This document shows, one piece after another, positions 35,910 to 43,196 of a stretch of DNA of 64,000 nt. Below the pieces are notes generated by a model. It saw only the letters and a list, made by a program, of their open reading frames with translations. It was not told the DNA's origin and made no database searches. How positions within the stretch are numbered: the stretch's first letter is position 1; the number at the start of each line of letters is the position of its first letter. Made by a program: the position numbers and the translations under genes. The DNA comes from Streptomyces halstedii (GTDB lineage: Bacteria; Actinomycetota; Actinomycetes; Streptomycetales; Streptomycetaceae), in NCBI GenBank assembly GCA_000720535.1, contig JOAZ01000004.1, forward strand, positions 62,001 through 126,000, read 5' to 3'.

Positions 35910-35983
35910 GACGTGGCGCCCGGCGTGGGCCCGGACGCGGCGCCCCGGCGTGGGCCGCGACGCGGCGCCCCGACACCCGCGTG
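35910..35983 (+). repeat. Three 25-bp tandem repeats downstream of the HNH gene
   Basis: Units of about 25 bases built around GACGCGGCGCCCCGGCGTG run from 35910 to 35983, with divergence at both ends. They occupy the gap between the HNH gene and the small ORF before malQ. No coding or regulatory role is visible. Confidence 0.65.
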
Positions 35984-36164
35984 GACGCGCCCCTCACGCC
36001 CCGCCGCGCGGCTGGGAACGGTCCCTGTGTGGCGTACGGGCGAACGGAGTGTGACCTACGGCACGATGAGGTCGTTGTCATAACGCCTGTGTCACGTCCG
36101 TGCCTGCTCCCGCGCCCGCTGGGTAGGCCTGCTGTGTCCTGTTGTCCACGGCCAGGAGGCCACC

Positions 36165-36476
36165 GTGCCCGCATCCGCACAGCTTCTTCTCTCCGCGCTC
36201 TCCAAACAGGTACCGGGCCCGGCGGTCCCCGCCCCGGCCACCGCGCCGCCGATGATCAGCGAGCTGCCGCTCGCCCACGTCTCCCACCACCTGACCGGTG
36301 AGCCCGGCCCCGCCGAGACCACCACCCCCACCGGCGAGCCCCCGCTCACCAGCGAGCCCCCGCTCGCCGACGCCACCCCCCTCACGAGCGAGCCACCGCT
36401 CGCCGCCGTCGCCCCTCTCACCAGCGAGCCGACCGCACCCGGCACCGCGGGGGGCATGGAGCTGCCAGGAGTCTGA
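36165..36476 (+). CDS. Small repeat-rich protein directly upstream of malQ
   Basis: This possible 103-residue protein is Pro/Ala/Thr-rich, with three near-copies of the block PLTSEPPLA in the C-terminal half and no signal peptide. The GTG at 36165 is preceded by a good AGGAGG, and the TGA at 36474-36476 directly abuts the malQ ATG at 36477, so translation would be coupled. I do not recognise it. The good ribosome site argues for expression; the low complexity means codon bias alone cannot prove it. It could act as a leader ORF for malQ. Confidence 0.55.
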   Translation: MPASAQLLLSALSKQVPGPAVPAPATAPPMISELPLAHVSHHLTGEPGPAETTTPTGEPPLTSEPPLADATPLTSEPPLAAVAPLTSEPTAPGTAGGMELPGV

Positions 36477-38627
36477 ATGGGCTTGTCCCGGCTCGCCGCG
36501 CTGCACGGCGTCGCCACCTCCTTCTCCCCGTCCGCGGGCGTCACGGTGCCCGTCCCCGAGCGCACGGTCGTCGCCGTGCTCGGCGCGCTGGGCGTCGACG
36601 CCGCCACCCCCGCCCAGGTGGCCAGGTCGCTCGCCGCGGCCGAATCCGCCGCGGCCTCCCGGCTGCTCCCGCCGACGGTGGTGGTCTGGTCCGGGGAGCC
36701 GCTGCCGCCCGCCCTGACCGCGCTGCCCCCGGACGCGGCGCTCACCGTCGAACCCGAGCGCCGTCCGGGCGCCACCGAGGAACCACCGCCGCTGCGGATG
36801 CGGATCCCGAAGACGCCGCAGGCCACCGGCGAGGGGACGCCGTCCTGGTGGAGCGAGCCGCCGCCGGGCGTCCACCGCGTGACCGTGCGCGCGTCGGGAC
36901 ACCGGCGCACCACCGCCACCCTCGTCGTCGCTCCCGACCGCGTACCCCGGCCGCCCGCCCGCACGCACGGCTTCCTCGTCCAGCTCTACTCGCTGCTCTC
37001 CGCCCGCTCCTGGGGCATGGGCGACCTCGGCGACCTGGCGGATCTCGCCGCCTGGTCGGGCCGGACCCTGGGCACCGGATTCGTCCAGGTCAACCCCCTG
37101 CACGCGGCCGTGCCCGGCAGGCCCGGCGACCCCTCGCCGTACCGCCCCTCCTCCCGGCGCTTCCCCGACCCGGTGCACCTGCGCGTCGAGTCCGTCCCGG
37201 AGTACGGGCACGTACCCGAGCGGGCGGCCCTGGGCGACCTGCGCCAGGACGCGGCGGCCCTGAGCGACACCGTGCTGAACAAGGGCGCCCTGATCGACCG
37301 GGACGCCGTCCGGGAGCTCAAGTGGCAGGCCCTGGAGCTGATCGTCCGGGTCCCGCTCACCCCCGGCCGCCGCGCCGCCTACTGCGACTACCTCGCCGAG
37401 CAGGGCCAGGCCCTGGAGGACCACGCCCTGTGGTGCGCGCTGGCGGAGACGCACGGCCCGCGCTGGCGCGACTGGCCCGCCCCCCTGCGCGACCCGCGCT
37501 CCCCGGAGACCGCCCGCGCCCGCACCGAGCTGATGGACCGGGTCGACTTCCACTGCCGGCTCGCCTGGCTCACGGACACCCAGCTCGCCGCCGCGCAGCG
37601 GGCCGCGCGCGAGGCCGGGATGGCCGTCGGGATCGTCCACGACCTCGCCGTCGGCGTCCACCCCGACGGTGCCGATACCTGGGCCCAGCGGGACGCCTTC
37701 GCGCACGGCATGTCCGTCGGGGCGCCCCCGGACGCCTTCAACGCCCAGGGCCAGGACTGGGGGCTGCCCCCGTGGCGCCCCGACGCCCTGGCCGCCTCCG
37801 GCCACGCCCCCTACCGGGAGCTCCTGCGCGGCCTCCTCGCCCACGCGGGCGCCCTGCGCATCGACCATGTGATGGGCCTTTTCCGGCTCTGGTGGGTGCC
37901 CGAGGGCCGCCCGCCCACCGAGGGCACCTACGTCAGCTACGACGCCGAGGCGATGCTCGCCGTCCTCGTCCTGGAGGCGCACCGGGCCGGTGCCGTCGTC
38001 GTGGGGGAGGACCTCGGCACCGTCGAGCCCGGCGTACGCGAGGCGCTGGCCCGGCGCGGGGTGCTCGGCACCTCCGTGCTCTGGTTCGAGCGCGACTGGG
38101 ACGGCGGCGGGCGGCCGCTGGCCCCCGAGCGGTGGCGCCGGGACTGCGTGGCCACCGCGAGCACCCACGACCTGCCGTCCACGGCCGCCCGGCTGACGGG
38201 CGAGCACGTGACGCTCCGCCACCGCCTGGGGCTGCTGACCCGCCCCCTGGAGCGGGAGCTCGCCGAGGACGCCACCGGTACCGCCGAGTGGCTCTCCTTC
38301 CTGGCCCGGCTCCGGCTGCTGCCCGAGGGGGACGGCGACGAGGAGGCGGCCGTCCGCGCCGTCCACCGCTTCCTGCTGCGCACCCCGGCCCGGATGACCG
38401 GGATCTGGCTCCCCGACACCGTCGGCGACCGCCGCCCGCAGAACCTCCCGGGCACCTGGGACCAGTACCCCAACTGGCGCCTGCCCGTCGCCGACGCCGA
38501 GGGCCACCCCGTCACCCTGGAGGAGATCACCACGTCCCCGCGCCTGCACCGGCTGATGGAGGTCTTCCGCGCCCCCGAAGACCCTCCCGGGGCCTCTACG
38601 GCACCCCCGGGCGCGCGTCGCCCTTAG
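36477..38627 (+). CDS. malQ: 4-alpha-glucanotransferase (GH77)
   Basis: This 716-residue enzyme transfers maltosyl and longer alpha-1,4-glucan units in maltodextrin and glycogen metabolism. After an N-terminal extension of about 160 residues, usual in actinobacterial MalQ, comes the barrel. It contains GFVQVNPLHAA, GIVHDLAVGVHPDGADTW, the catalytic region LRIDHVMGLFRLWWVP with the nucleophile Asp, VVGEDLGTVEPGV with the acid/base Glu, and STHDLPSTAARLTG. The ATG has AGGAG seven bases upstream. Ordinary sugar-uptake genes for maltose are not adjacent. Confidence 0.93.
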   Translation: MGLSRLAALHGVATSFSPSAGVTVPVPERTVVAVLGALGVDAATPAQVARSLAAAESAAASRLLPPTVVVWSGEPLPPALTALPPDAALTVEPERRPGATEEPPPLRMRIPKTPQATGEGTPSWWSEPPPGVHRVTVRASGHRRTTATLVVAPDRVPRPPARTHGFLVQLYSLLSARSWGMGDLGDLADLAAWSGRTLGTGFVQVNPLHAAVPGRPGDPSPYRPSSRRFPDPVHLRVESVPEYGHVPERAALGDLRQDAAALSDTVLNKGALIDRDAVRELKWQALELIVRVPLTPGRRAAYCDYLAEQGQALEDHALWCALAETHGPRWRDWPAPLRDPRSPETARARTELMDRVDFHCRLAWLTDTQLAAAQRAAREAGMAVGIVHDLAVGVHPDGADTWAQRDAFAHGMSVGAPPDAFNAQGQDWGLPPWRPDALAASGHAPYRELLRGLLAHAGALRIDHVMGLFRLWWVPEGRPPTEGTYVSYDAEAMLAVLVLEAHRAGAVVVGEDLGTVEPGVREALARRGVLGTSVLWFERDWDGGGRPLAPERWRRDCVATASTHDLPSTAARLTGEHVTLRHRLGLLTRPLERELAEDATGTAEWLSFLARLRLLPEGDGDEEAAVRAVHRFLLRTPARMTGIWLPDTVGDRRPQNLPGTWDQYPNWRLPVADAEGHPVTLEEITTSPRLHRLMEVFRAPEDPPGASTAPPGARRP

Positions 38628-38635
38628 CCGTTCGC

Positions 38636-38650
38636 TACGTTTGCACCGTG
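38636..38650 (+). promoter_or_regulatory. Probable leaderless promoter of the small membrane protein
   Basis: TACGTT (38636-38641) is separated from the GTG start by six bases, and there is no Shine-Dalgarno. This is the geometry of a leaderless transcript starting at the start codon. The LysR gene further on shows exactly the same spacing. Confidence 0.4.
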
Positions 38651-38875
38651 GACAAGAAGAACGCTATGCGCGCCGGCGCCGTCGCGGCCGGTACGACGCT
38701 CATGATGCTGCTCATGTCGTCCCCCGCGCTCGCACTCACCCGCGACGACGGTGACGACCCGGGCCAGGGGATCGGGGCACTGGAGACCGTCGGTGTCTTC
38801 GTCGTGCTGCCGATCGTCGTCTTCCTGGTGATCGTCGGTCTGGTCATGGTCCTCGACAAGTCCAAGAAGGCCTGA
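38648..38875 (+). CDS. Small secreted or membrane protein
   Basis: This 75-residue protein has a signal-like first segment (GAVAAGTTLMMLLMSSPALALT), an Asp/Gly-rich centre and a second hydrophobic span (VGVFVVLPIVVFLVIVGLVMVL), then a Lys-rich end DKSKKA. The pattern signal peptide plus one membrane helix plus basic tail fits a small membrane protein anchored with its C-terminus in the cytoplasm. I do not know its function. An ATG at 38666 is an alternative start. It lies just after malQ but seems to have its own promoter. Confidence 0.7.
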   Translation: MDKKNAMRAGAVAAGTTLMMLLMSSPALALTRDDGDDPGQGIGALETVGVFVVLPIVVFLVIVGLVMVLDKSKKA

Positions 38876-38942
38876 GGGCTGTCACCACGCGCCGCCGGTA
38901 CCCGCCCGTACCGCGCGGCGCGTCCGTGTGTCCCGGCACCGG

Positions 38943-38957
38943 TAGGTTGCGGCCATG
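38943..38957 (+). promoter_or_regulatory. Probable leaderless promoter of the LysR gene
   Basis: TAGGTT at 38943-38948 lies six bases before the ATG at 38955 and no ribosome site is present, so transcription probably starts at the A of the start codon. A -35 element is not clear. Confidence 0.45.
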
Positions 38958-39878
38958 ACCGAGTGGGACGTCAAGAAGCTCCGCATCCTGCGCACCCTGC
39001 GCGACCGGGGCACCGTGACCGCGACGGCCGAGGCCCTGCGGATGACCCCCTCGGCCGTCTCGCAGCAGCTCACCAATCTGGCCGGGCAGCTCGGCGTGAC
39101 GCTCCTGGAGGCCCAGGGCCGCAGGGTCCGGCTCACCGACGCCGCGCACCTCGTGCTGCGCCACGCCGAGGCCGTCTTCGCCCAGCTGGAGCGGGCCGAC
39201 GCCGAGCTGACGGGCTATCTGCGGGGCGAGGCCGGCCAGGTGCGGGTCGGCGCCTTCTCGACGGCCGTGCCCGCCCTCGTCGTACCGGCCGTGCGGCTCA
39301 TGCGGGACGAGGACCGGCCGGGGCCCGAGGTGCGGGTGCACGAGGCCGAGGCCGCCCAGGCCTACGAGCTGCTGTCCGCCGGTGACGTGGACCTCGCGCT
39401 CTCCCTCGCGGCGCACGCCCCCACGGCCCGCGACCCCCGCTTCACCGTGCTCCCGCTGCTCGCCGACCCCCTGGACGTCGCGCTGCCCGTGGGCCACCCG
39501 CTGGCCCGCGCCCCCGGCCTGCGGCTGGCCGACCTGGCCGGTGAGCCCTGGATCTTCGGCGGCTCGGGACCCTGGTCCCGGATCACCACGACCGTCTGCG
39601 AGGCGGCCGGTTTCGTCCCCGAGCAGGCGCACAGCGCGTCCGGATGGACCGCCATCCTCGCCATGGTGGAGGCGGGCATGGGCGTCGCGCTCGTGCCCCG
39701 CATGGCGGCCGCCTCCGACCGGGCGCACGGGGGTGTGGCCGTGCGCGTCCTGGAGGCCGACCGCCCGCGCCGCCATGTGGTGGCGGCGGTTAGGCGGGGG
39801 GCGGAGCGGGGACCCGCCGTGGCGCGGGTGCTGGCGGCCCTGCGCCGGGTGGCGGAGACGACCGCGCAGCGGGACTGA
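38955..39878 (+). CDS. LysR-family transcriptional regulator
   Basis: This 307-residue protein has an N-terminal winged helix (RILRTLRDRGTVTATAEALRMTPSAVSQQLTNLA). The two-lobed effector domain contains VRVGAFSTAVPALV, DLALSL and GMGVALVPRMA. It binds DNA as a tetramer and responds to a small metabolite. It stands just upstream of, and on the same strand as, the allantoicase gene, which it may regulate, although LysR genes are more often divergent from their targets. Target and ligand are unknown. Confidence 0.88.
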   Translation: MTEWDVKKLRILRTLRDRGTVTATAEALRMTPSAVSQQLTNLAGQLGVTLLEAQGRRVRLTDAAHLVLRHAEAVFAQLERADAELTGYLRGEAGQVRVGAFSTAVPALVVPAVRLMRDEDRPGPEVRVHEAEAAQAYELLSAGDVDLALSLAAHAPTARDPRFTVLPLLADPLDVALPVGHPLARAPGLRLADLAGEPWIFGGSGPWSRITTTVCEAAGFVPEQAHSASGWTAILAMVEAGMGVALVPRMAAASDRAHGGVAVRVLEADRPRRHVVAAVRRGAERGPAVARVLAALRRVAETTAQRD

Positions 39879-39892
39879 GACCGCTCGGCAGG

Positions 39893-39946
39893 TCGTCGTT
39901 CAGCAGATCGTTCAGCAGGACTGAAAGGACTGTGCGAAAACTTTCG
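39893..39946 (+). promoter_or_regulatory. Repeats and inverted repeat upstream of allantoicase
   Basis: TCGTTCAGCAG occurs twice in direct repeat at about 39895-39920. It is followed at 39935-39946 by an inverted repeat CGAAA-AC-TTTCG, 38 bases before the chosen start. These are candidate binding sites for a purine/allantoin regulator or for the adjacent LysR protein; no assignment can be made from sequence alone. Confidence 0.45.
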
Positions 39947-39983
39947 ATGGACCTGACGGGTCCCGGTGGGCGACAGTCGGAGC

Positions 39984-41132
39984 ATGACCACCGACGCGAG
40001 CGAGACGGCATTCCAGGACACCGACCCCCACGCCCATGACGCGGCCCCGTACGGCGGCGGCGACCCGTACGCGGACTACCGCGCGGCCACCGGCCTCCCC
40101 TTCACCGACCTGGTCGACCTCGCGGACCGCCGTCTCGGCGCGGGCGTGATGGCCGCCAACGACGAGTTCTTCGCCGAGCGGGAGAACCTCCTGATCCGCG
40201 AACCCGCCGTCTTCGACCCGGAGCGCTTCGGCCACAAGGGCAAGATCATGGACGGCTGGGAGACCCGCCGCCGCCGGGGCGCCGACGCCGGCCACCCCTT
40301 CCCCGCCCCCGAGGAGCACGACTGGGCGATCGTCCGGCTCGGTGCCCCGGGCATCGTCCGCGGCCTGATCGTGGACACGGCCCACTTCCGGGGCAACTAC
40401 CCGCAGCGCGTCTCCGTGCAGGCGACCGCCGTCGAGGGTGCCCCGAGCGCCGAGGACCTCCTCGCCGACGACGTGAAGTGGGAGGAGATCGTCCCGTCGA
40501 CCCCCGTACGCGGCCACGCGGCCAACGCCTTCGAGGTCACCGGCGGCCGCCGCTACACCCACCTGCGCCTCTGCCAGCACCCCGACGGCGGCATCGCGCG
40601 GTTCAGGGTCCACGGCGAGGTCGTCCCCGACCCGGCCTGGCTCGCGGCGCTCGGCACGACCGACCTGATCTCCATCCTCAACGGCGGTACCTACGAGGAC
40701 GCATCGGACCGCTTCTACTCCTCACCGGCCCAGATCATCCTGCCGGACACGTCCCGCAAGATGGACGACGGCTGGGAGAACCGCCGCCGCCGGGTCCGTG
40801 ACTCGAACGACTGGGTCCGCTTCCGCCTCCCCGCCCAGGGCGCGGTGCGCGCCGTCGAGATCGACACGGCCTACCTCAAGGGCAACGCGGCCGGCTGGAT
40901 CGCCCTGCGGGGCCGCGACGGCGAGAGCGGCGAGTGGTTCGACATCCTCCCGCGCACCCGGCTCCAGCCCGACACCGCGCACCGCTTCGTCCTGGACGCG
41001 GAGGCCGTGGTCACCCATGTGCGGCTCGACGCGTTCCCCGACGGCGGGGTGGCCCGGATGCGGCTGTACGGCTCCCTGACGGAGGCCGGAACGGCCGAAC
41101 TGACCCGCCGCTACGAGGAGTCCGTGGCGTAA
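39984..41132 (+). CDS. alc: Allantoicase
   Basis: This 382-residue enzyme hydrolyses allantoate to ureidoglycolate and urea in purine degradation. The sequence shows the family's internal duplication. The first half has KIMDGWETRRRR, DWAIVRLG and VDTAHFRGNYP; the second has KMDDGWENRRRR, DWVRFRLP and IDTAYLKGNAAG, each half a jelly-roll. The ATG at 39984 gives the standard start; a GTG at 39966 in the same frame is possible. No allantoinase or other purine-catabolism gene is adjacent, which is unusual for a Streptomyces ureide pathway gene. Confidence 0.92.
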   Translation: MTTDASETAFQDTDPHAHDAAPYGGGDPYADYRAATGLPFTDLVDLADRRLGAGVMAANDEFFAERENLLIREPAVFDPERFGHKGKIMDGWETRRRRGADAGHPFPAPEEHDWAIVRLGAPGIVRGLIVDTAHFRGNYPQRVSVQATAVEGAPSAEDLLADDVKWEEIVPSTPVRGHAANAFEVTGGRRYTHLRLCQHPDGGIARFRVHGEVVPDPAWLAALGTTDLISILNGGTYEDASDRFYSSPAQIILPDTSRKMDDGWENRRRRVRDSNDWVRFRLPAQGAVRAVEIDTAYLKGNAAGWIALRGRDGESGEWFDILPRTRLQPDTAHRFVLDAEAVVTHVRLDAFPDGGVARMRLYGSLTEAGTAELTRRYEESVA

Positions 41133-41151
41133 CCCCGGCCCCCCTCGGTCT

Positions 41152-41195
41152 CCGCCCGGCGGACGGCAGCGCCTTCGCGCCCGTCCGCCGGGCGG
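41152..41195. terminator. Bidirectional terminator between alc and the WXG cassette
   Basis: A perfect 15-bp stem (CCGCCCGGCGGACGG with its complement) encloses a 14-base loop. It lies between convergent genes, 19 bases after the alc stop and 41 bases before the end of the opposite gene. Confidence 0.75.
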
Positions 41196-41235
41196 TCTCC
41201 ACGCACCGGCGGGGTCCCGCGTCCGTGGAGGGGAG

Positions 41236-41481
41236 TCAGCGGGGGCGCCTCGTCACCCTCCGCCGGCTCGCGGCCGTGCACACGTACCCGAGCGTGAAGA
41301 AGAGCCCCACCACGCCGATGCCGAGGAACGCCAGCAGGCCGAGCACCCCCGCTCCCTCCGAGACGGCGGCGACGGACCCCGTCACACCCGCCAGGGTGCC
41401 GAGGATTCCGATGACGACGATCCTGTGGTTCCCGAAGAAGGCGCGCACCAGGAAGCTCGTCCGCCGTGGCATCTGCTCCAT
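41236..41481 (-). CDS. Small two-helix membrane protein of the WXG cassette
   Basis: This 81-residue protein has a basic start (MEQMPRRTSFLVRAF), two membrane helices (IVVIGILGTLAGVTGSVAAV; GLLAFLGIGVVGLFFTLGYV) and a basic tail ending SRRRVTRRPR. Its ATG lies 17 bases after the stop of the 345-residue protein and has GGGGAAG upstream. Small membrane proteins in this position can be immunity proteins or anchors, but nothing in the sequence proves that. Confidence 0.7.
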   Translation of the reverse strand: MEQMPRRTSFLVRAFFGNHRIVVIGILGTLAGVTGSVAAVSEGAGVLGLLAFLGIGVVGLFFTLGYVCTAASRRRVTRRPR

Positions 41482-41498
41482 CTGTCTTCCCCGACTCC

Positions 41499-42536
41499 CT
41501 ACTTCCAGTGGACCCTGCCCGGATCCTTGGGTGCCATGATCTTCGCGTCGGGGCGCTCCGAGGCGTGCATCCCCGGTGTGTAGTAGAAATCCAGCCCGGT
41601 GGCGACCACGGCGGCGGGAAATCCGAACACCTTGCCGCCGAACACCCCCGCCTTGTTCAGGATGGTCGGCTTCCGGTGCAGCCCGCCGCCGCCCGAGGTC
41701 TCCAGCAGCCACGACCCCTGGCCGGCGGCATAGGCGGGTGTGCCCCCGATGAAATTCGCCTTGGCACTCTCCCAGTCGCGTTTCTGGATGCCGTCCGCGC
41801 TGTTCATCCATGCCCGGTACGAGAGGAACTCGGCCACCGGCTTGAGGGTGCTGTTTCCGAACTTGCCCTCGGACGCCTGGTCGATCCGGGTCTGGATCTC
41901 CTTGTCGGACAGCTCCTTGAGGGAGATGTCCTCGCCGCTCTTCTTCCCCTGGTCCTCGCGCATCCGCCGGGCCTCGGCCAGCGAGGCCGGGGCGGTGGGG
42001 AGGAACCCGATGTCGTACCCGTGGCTCATGTCCCGCAGGGCCCAGCGGAGCGTGGAATCCGCTTCGTCGGCGTCCGCCAGGGCCTGACGGGTCCGGTCCT
42101 TGTACGAGGTGACGGTGATCTCGTACGCCCGGGTGAGGTCCGCGAGGTCGTCCGGTCCGACCTTGGCCGGGTCCACGAAGACCGCCCCGGTGTGCGGGTC
42201 GAGCGAGAGGTGCTCGTGTCCCTCGACGCCGTTGGCCATGTTCTGGAGCTCGCCCCTGGCGGAGCGGAAGGCGTCGAGCGCCGAGTTCAGGAGCTTGTGG
42301 ACGCTTCCCGCCTCGTTCTCGGCGTTGTCGATCTGGAAGGAGATGCCGTTGAGCGAGGTGAAGGCGGCCTGGGCCGCCTCACCCTCCCAGTCCGACTCCC
42401 TCAGACCCTTCGCCACCTCGTTCTTGAACGTCTGCCCGGCCCCGTGGACGAGCTTCGGCAGGTTCGCCCACGCGTCCACGGCCGTGGAGAGCTTCTCCAG
42501 GTTCACGTTTCTGAGATGGGTGTACGTCAACGACAT
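41499..42536 (-). CDS. WXG-type (type VII secretion-like) protein with unknown C-terminal domain
   Basis: This 345-residue protein has an N-terminal helical hairpin of about 100 residues with the turn SDWEGEAAQ (Trp-Glu-Gly at 50-52), the hallmark of WXG100/ESX-like substrates. The middle is helical and charged. The last 100 residues (LKPVAEFLSYRAWMNSADGI to the end) contain Gly-rich hydrophobic stretches and end in DPGRVHWK. There is no signal peptide. It may be a type VII substrate or toxin; the C-terminal domain is not recognised. It is followed by a small membrane protein and preceded at 10 bases by another helical protein. Confidence 0.75.
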   Translation of the reverse strand: MSLTYTHLRNVNLEKLSTAVDAWANLPKLVHGAGQTFKNEVAKGLRESDWEGEAAQAAFTSLNGISFQIDNAENEAGSVHKLLNSALDAFRSARGELQNMANGVEGHEHLSLDPHTGAVFVDPAKVGPDDLADLTRAYEITVTSYKDRTRQALADADEADSTLRWALRDMSHGYDIGFLPTAPASLAEARRMREDQGKKSGEDISLKELSDKEIQTRIDQASEGKFGNSTLKPVAEFLSYRAWMNSADGIQKRDWESAKANFIGGTPAYAAGQGSWLLETSGGGGLHRKPTILNKAGVFGGKVFGFPAAVVATGLDFYYTPGMHASERPDAKIMAPKDPGRVHWK

Positions 42537-42545
42537 GGTGGCCCC

Positions 42546-42983
42546 CTAGATCACGTCGCCCGGTTTGTACACAGGTACACTCCCGATTTTCTTCTCGCCG
42601 TCGGTGTCATCGGTGTCGAAGGTGTCGGCCGCGGACCTCAGGTTCTTGGCGAGGCCGTCGTTCCCGATCAGACCGGTCACCCGGCGTACTCCCTTCTTCC
42701 AGGAGTCGACGAAGGCGGTGAGAGCCTCGTCCGAGGCGAATCCCTTCATCGACCCCGAGACCTCCGAGGTCCTCGACACGGCCGTGGAGTGCGCGTCGTG
42801 GAACTCCTTCGCCGCCTTGTCCTCCGCGATGCCCGCCCGTGCGCGGAGCACCGCGGGTGTCACATGCAGCTTCTGCCCAGGTCCCGCACCCGGTCCGGCT
42901 CCGGCCTCGTTCAGCCGCATCTGTGTGGACCGTCTGGCCAGAGCGGCTTCCTTGAGCTGAGCCCACTCCTCGTCGAAAGACAC
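42546..42983 (-). CDS. Small helical protein heading the WXG cassette
   Basis: This 145-residue protein starts at GTG 42983 (VSFDEEWAQLKEAAL) with GGGGGAG immediately upstream. It has a Gly/Ala-rich linker and a helical bundle region (VLRARAGIAEDKAAKEFHDA; LTAFVDSWKKGVRRVTGLI). This pattern is common in actinobacterial type VII-associated partner proteins such as the EspC/DUF2580-like group, but the match is not firm. A longer frame beginning at ATG 43067 is less likely because its N-terminus is Arg-rich and unconserved in look. It lies 10 bases before the 345-residue WXG-type gene. Confidence 0.65.
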   Translation of the reverse strand: MSFDEEWAQLKEAALARRSTQMRLNEAGAGPGAGPGQKLHVTPAVLRARAGIAEDKAAKEFHDAHSTAVSRTSEVSGSMKGFASDEALTAFVDSWKKGVRRVTGLIGNDGLAKNLRSAADTFDTDDTDGEKKIGSVPVYKPGDVI

Positions 42984-43133
42984 TTCTCCCCCGTTCAACT
43001 CGTGCTGATCGCGGCCCCGTTCGCGTCGTCCGGGCGAAGGGGCCCGCCTGTGCACGGTATCCGACACGCTGTCCCGCCCGCTCTCGGGCCACCGGCTCCC
43101 ACCAGCGCGTGGGGGCTCCCGGGCCGAGGGCTC

Positions 43134-43185
43134 CGCACCGACGAAGGGGACGCCTCCGGTGAGAGGCGTCCCCTTCGTCGGTGCG
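43134..43185 (-). terminator. Very long perfect terminator hairpin after pepN
   Basis: A 23-bp stem without mismatch (left arm 43134-43156, right arm 43163-43185) encloses a 6-base loop, 12 bases beyond the pepN stop. It separates pepN from the WXG cassette, so the cassette needs its own promoter in 42984-43133. Confidence 0.85.
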
Positions 43186-43196
43186 GGCGGGACCCG

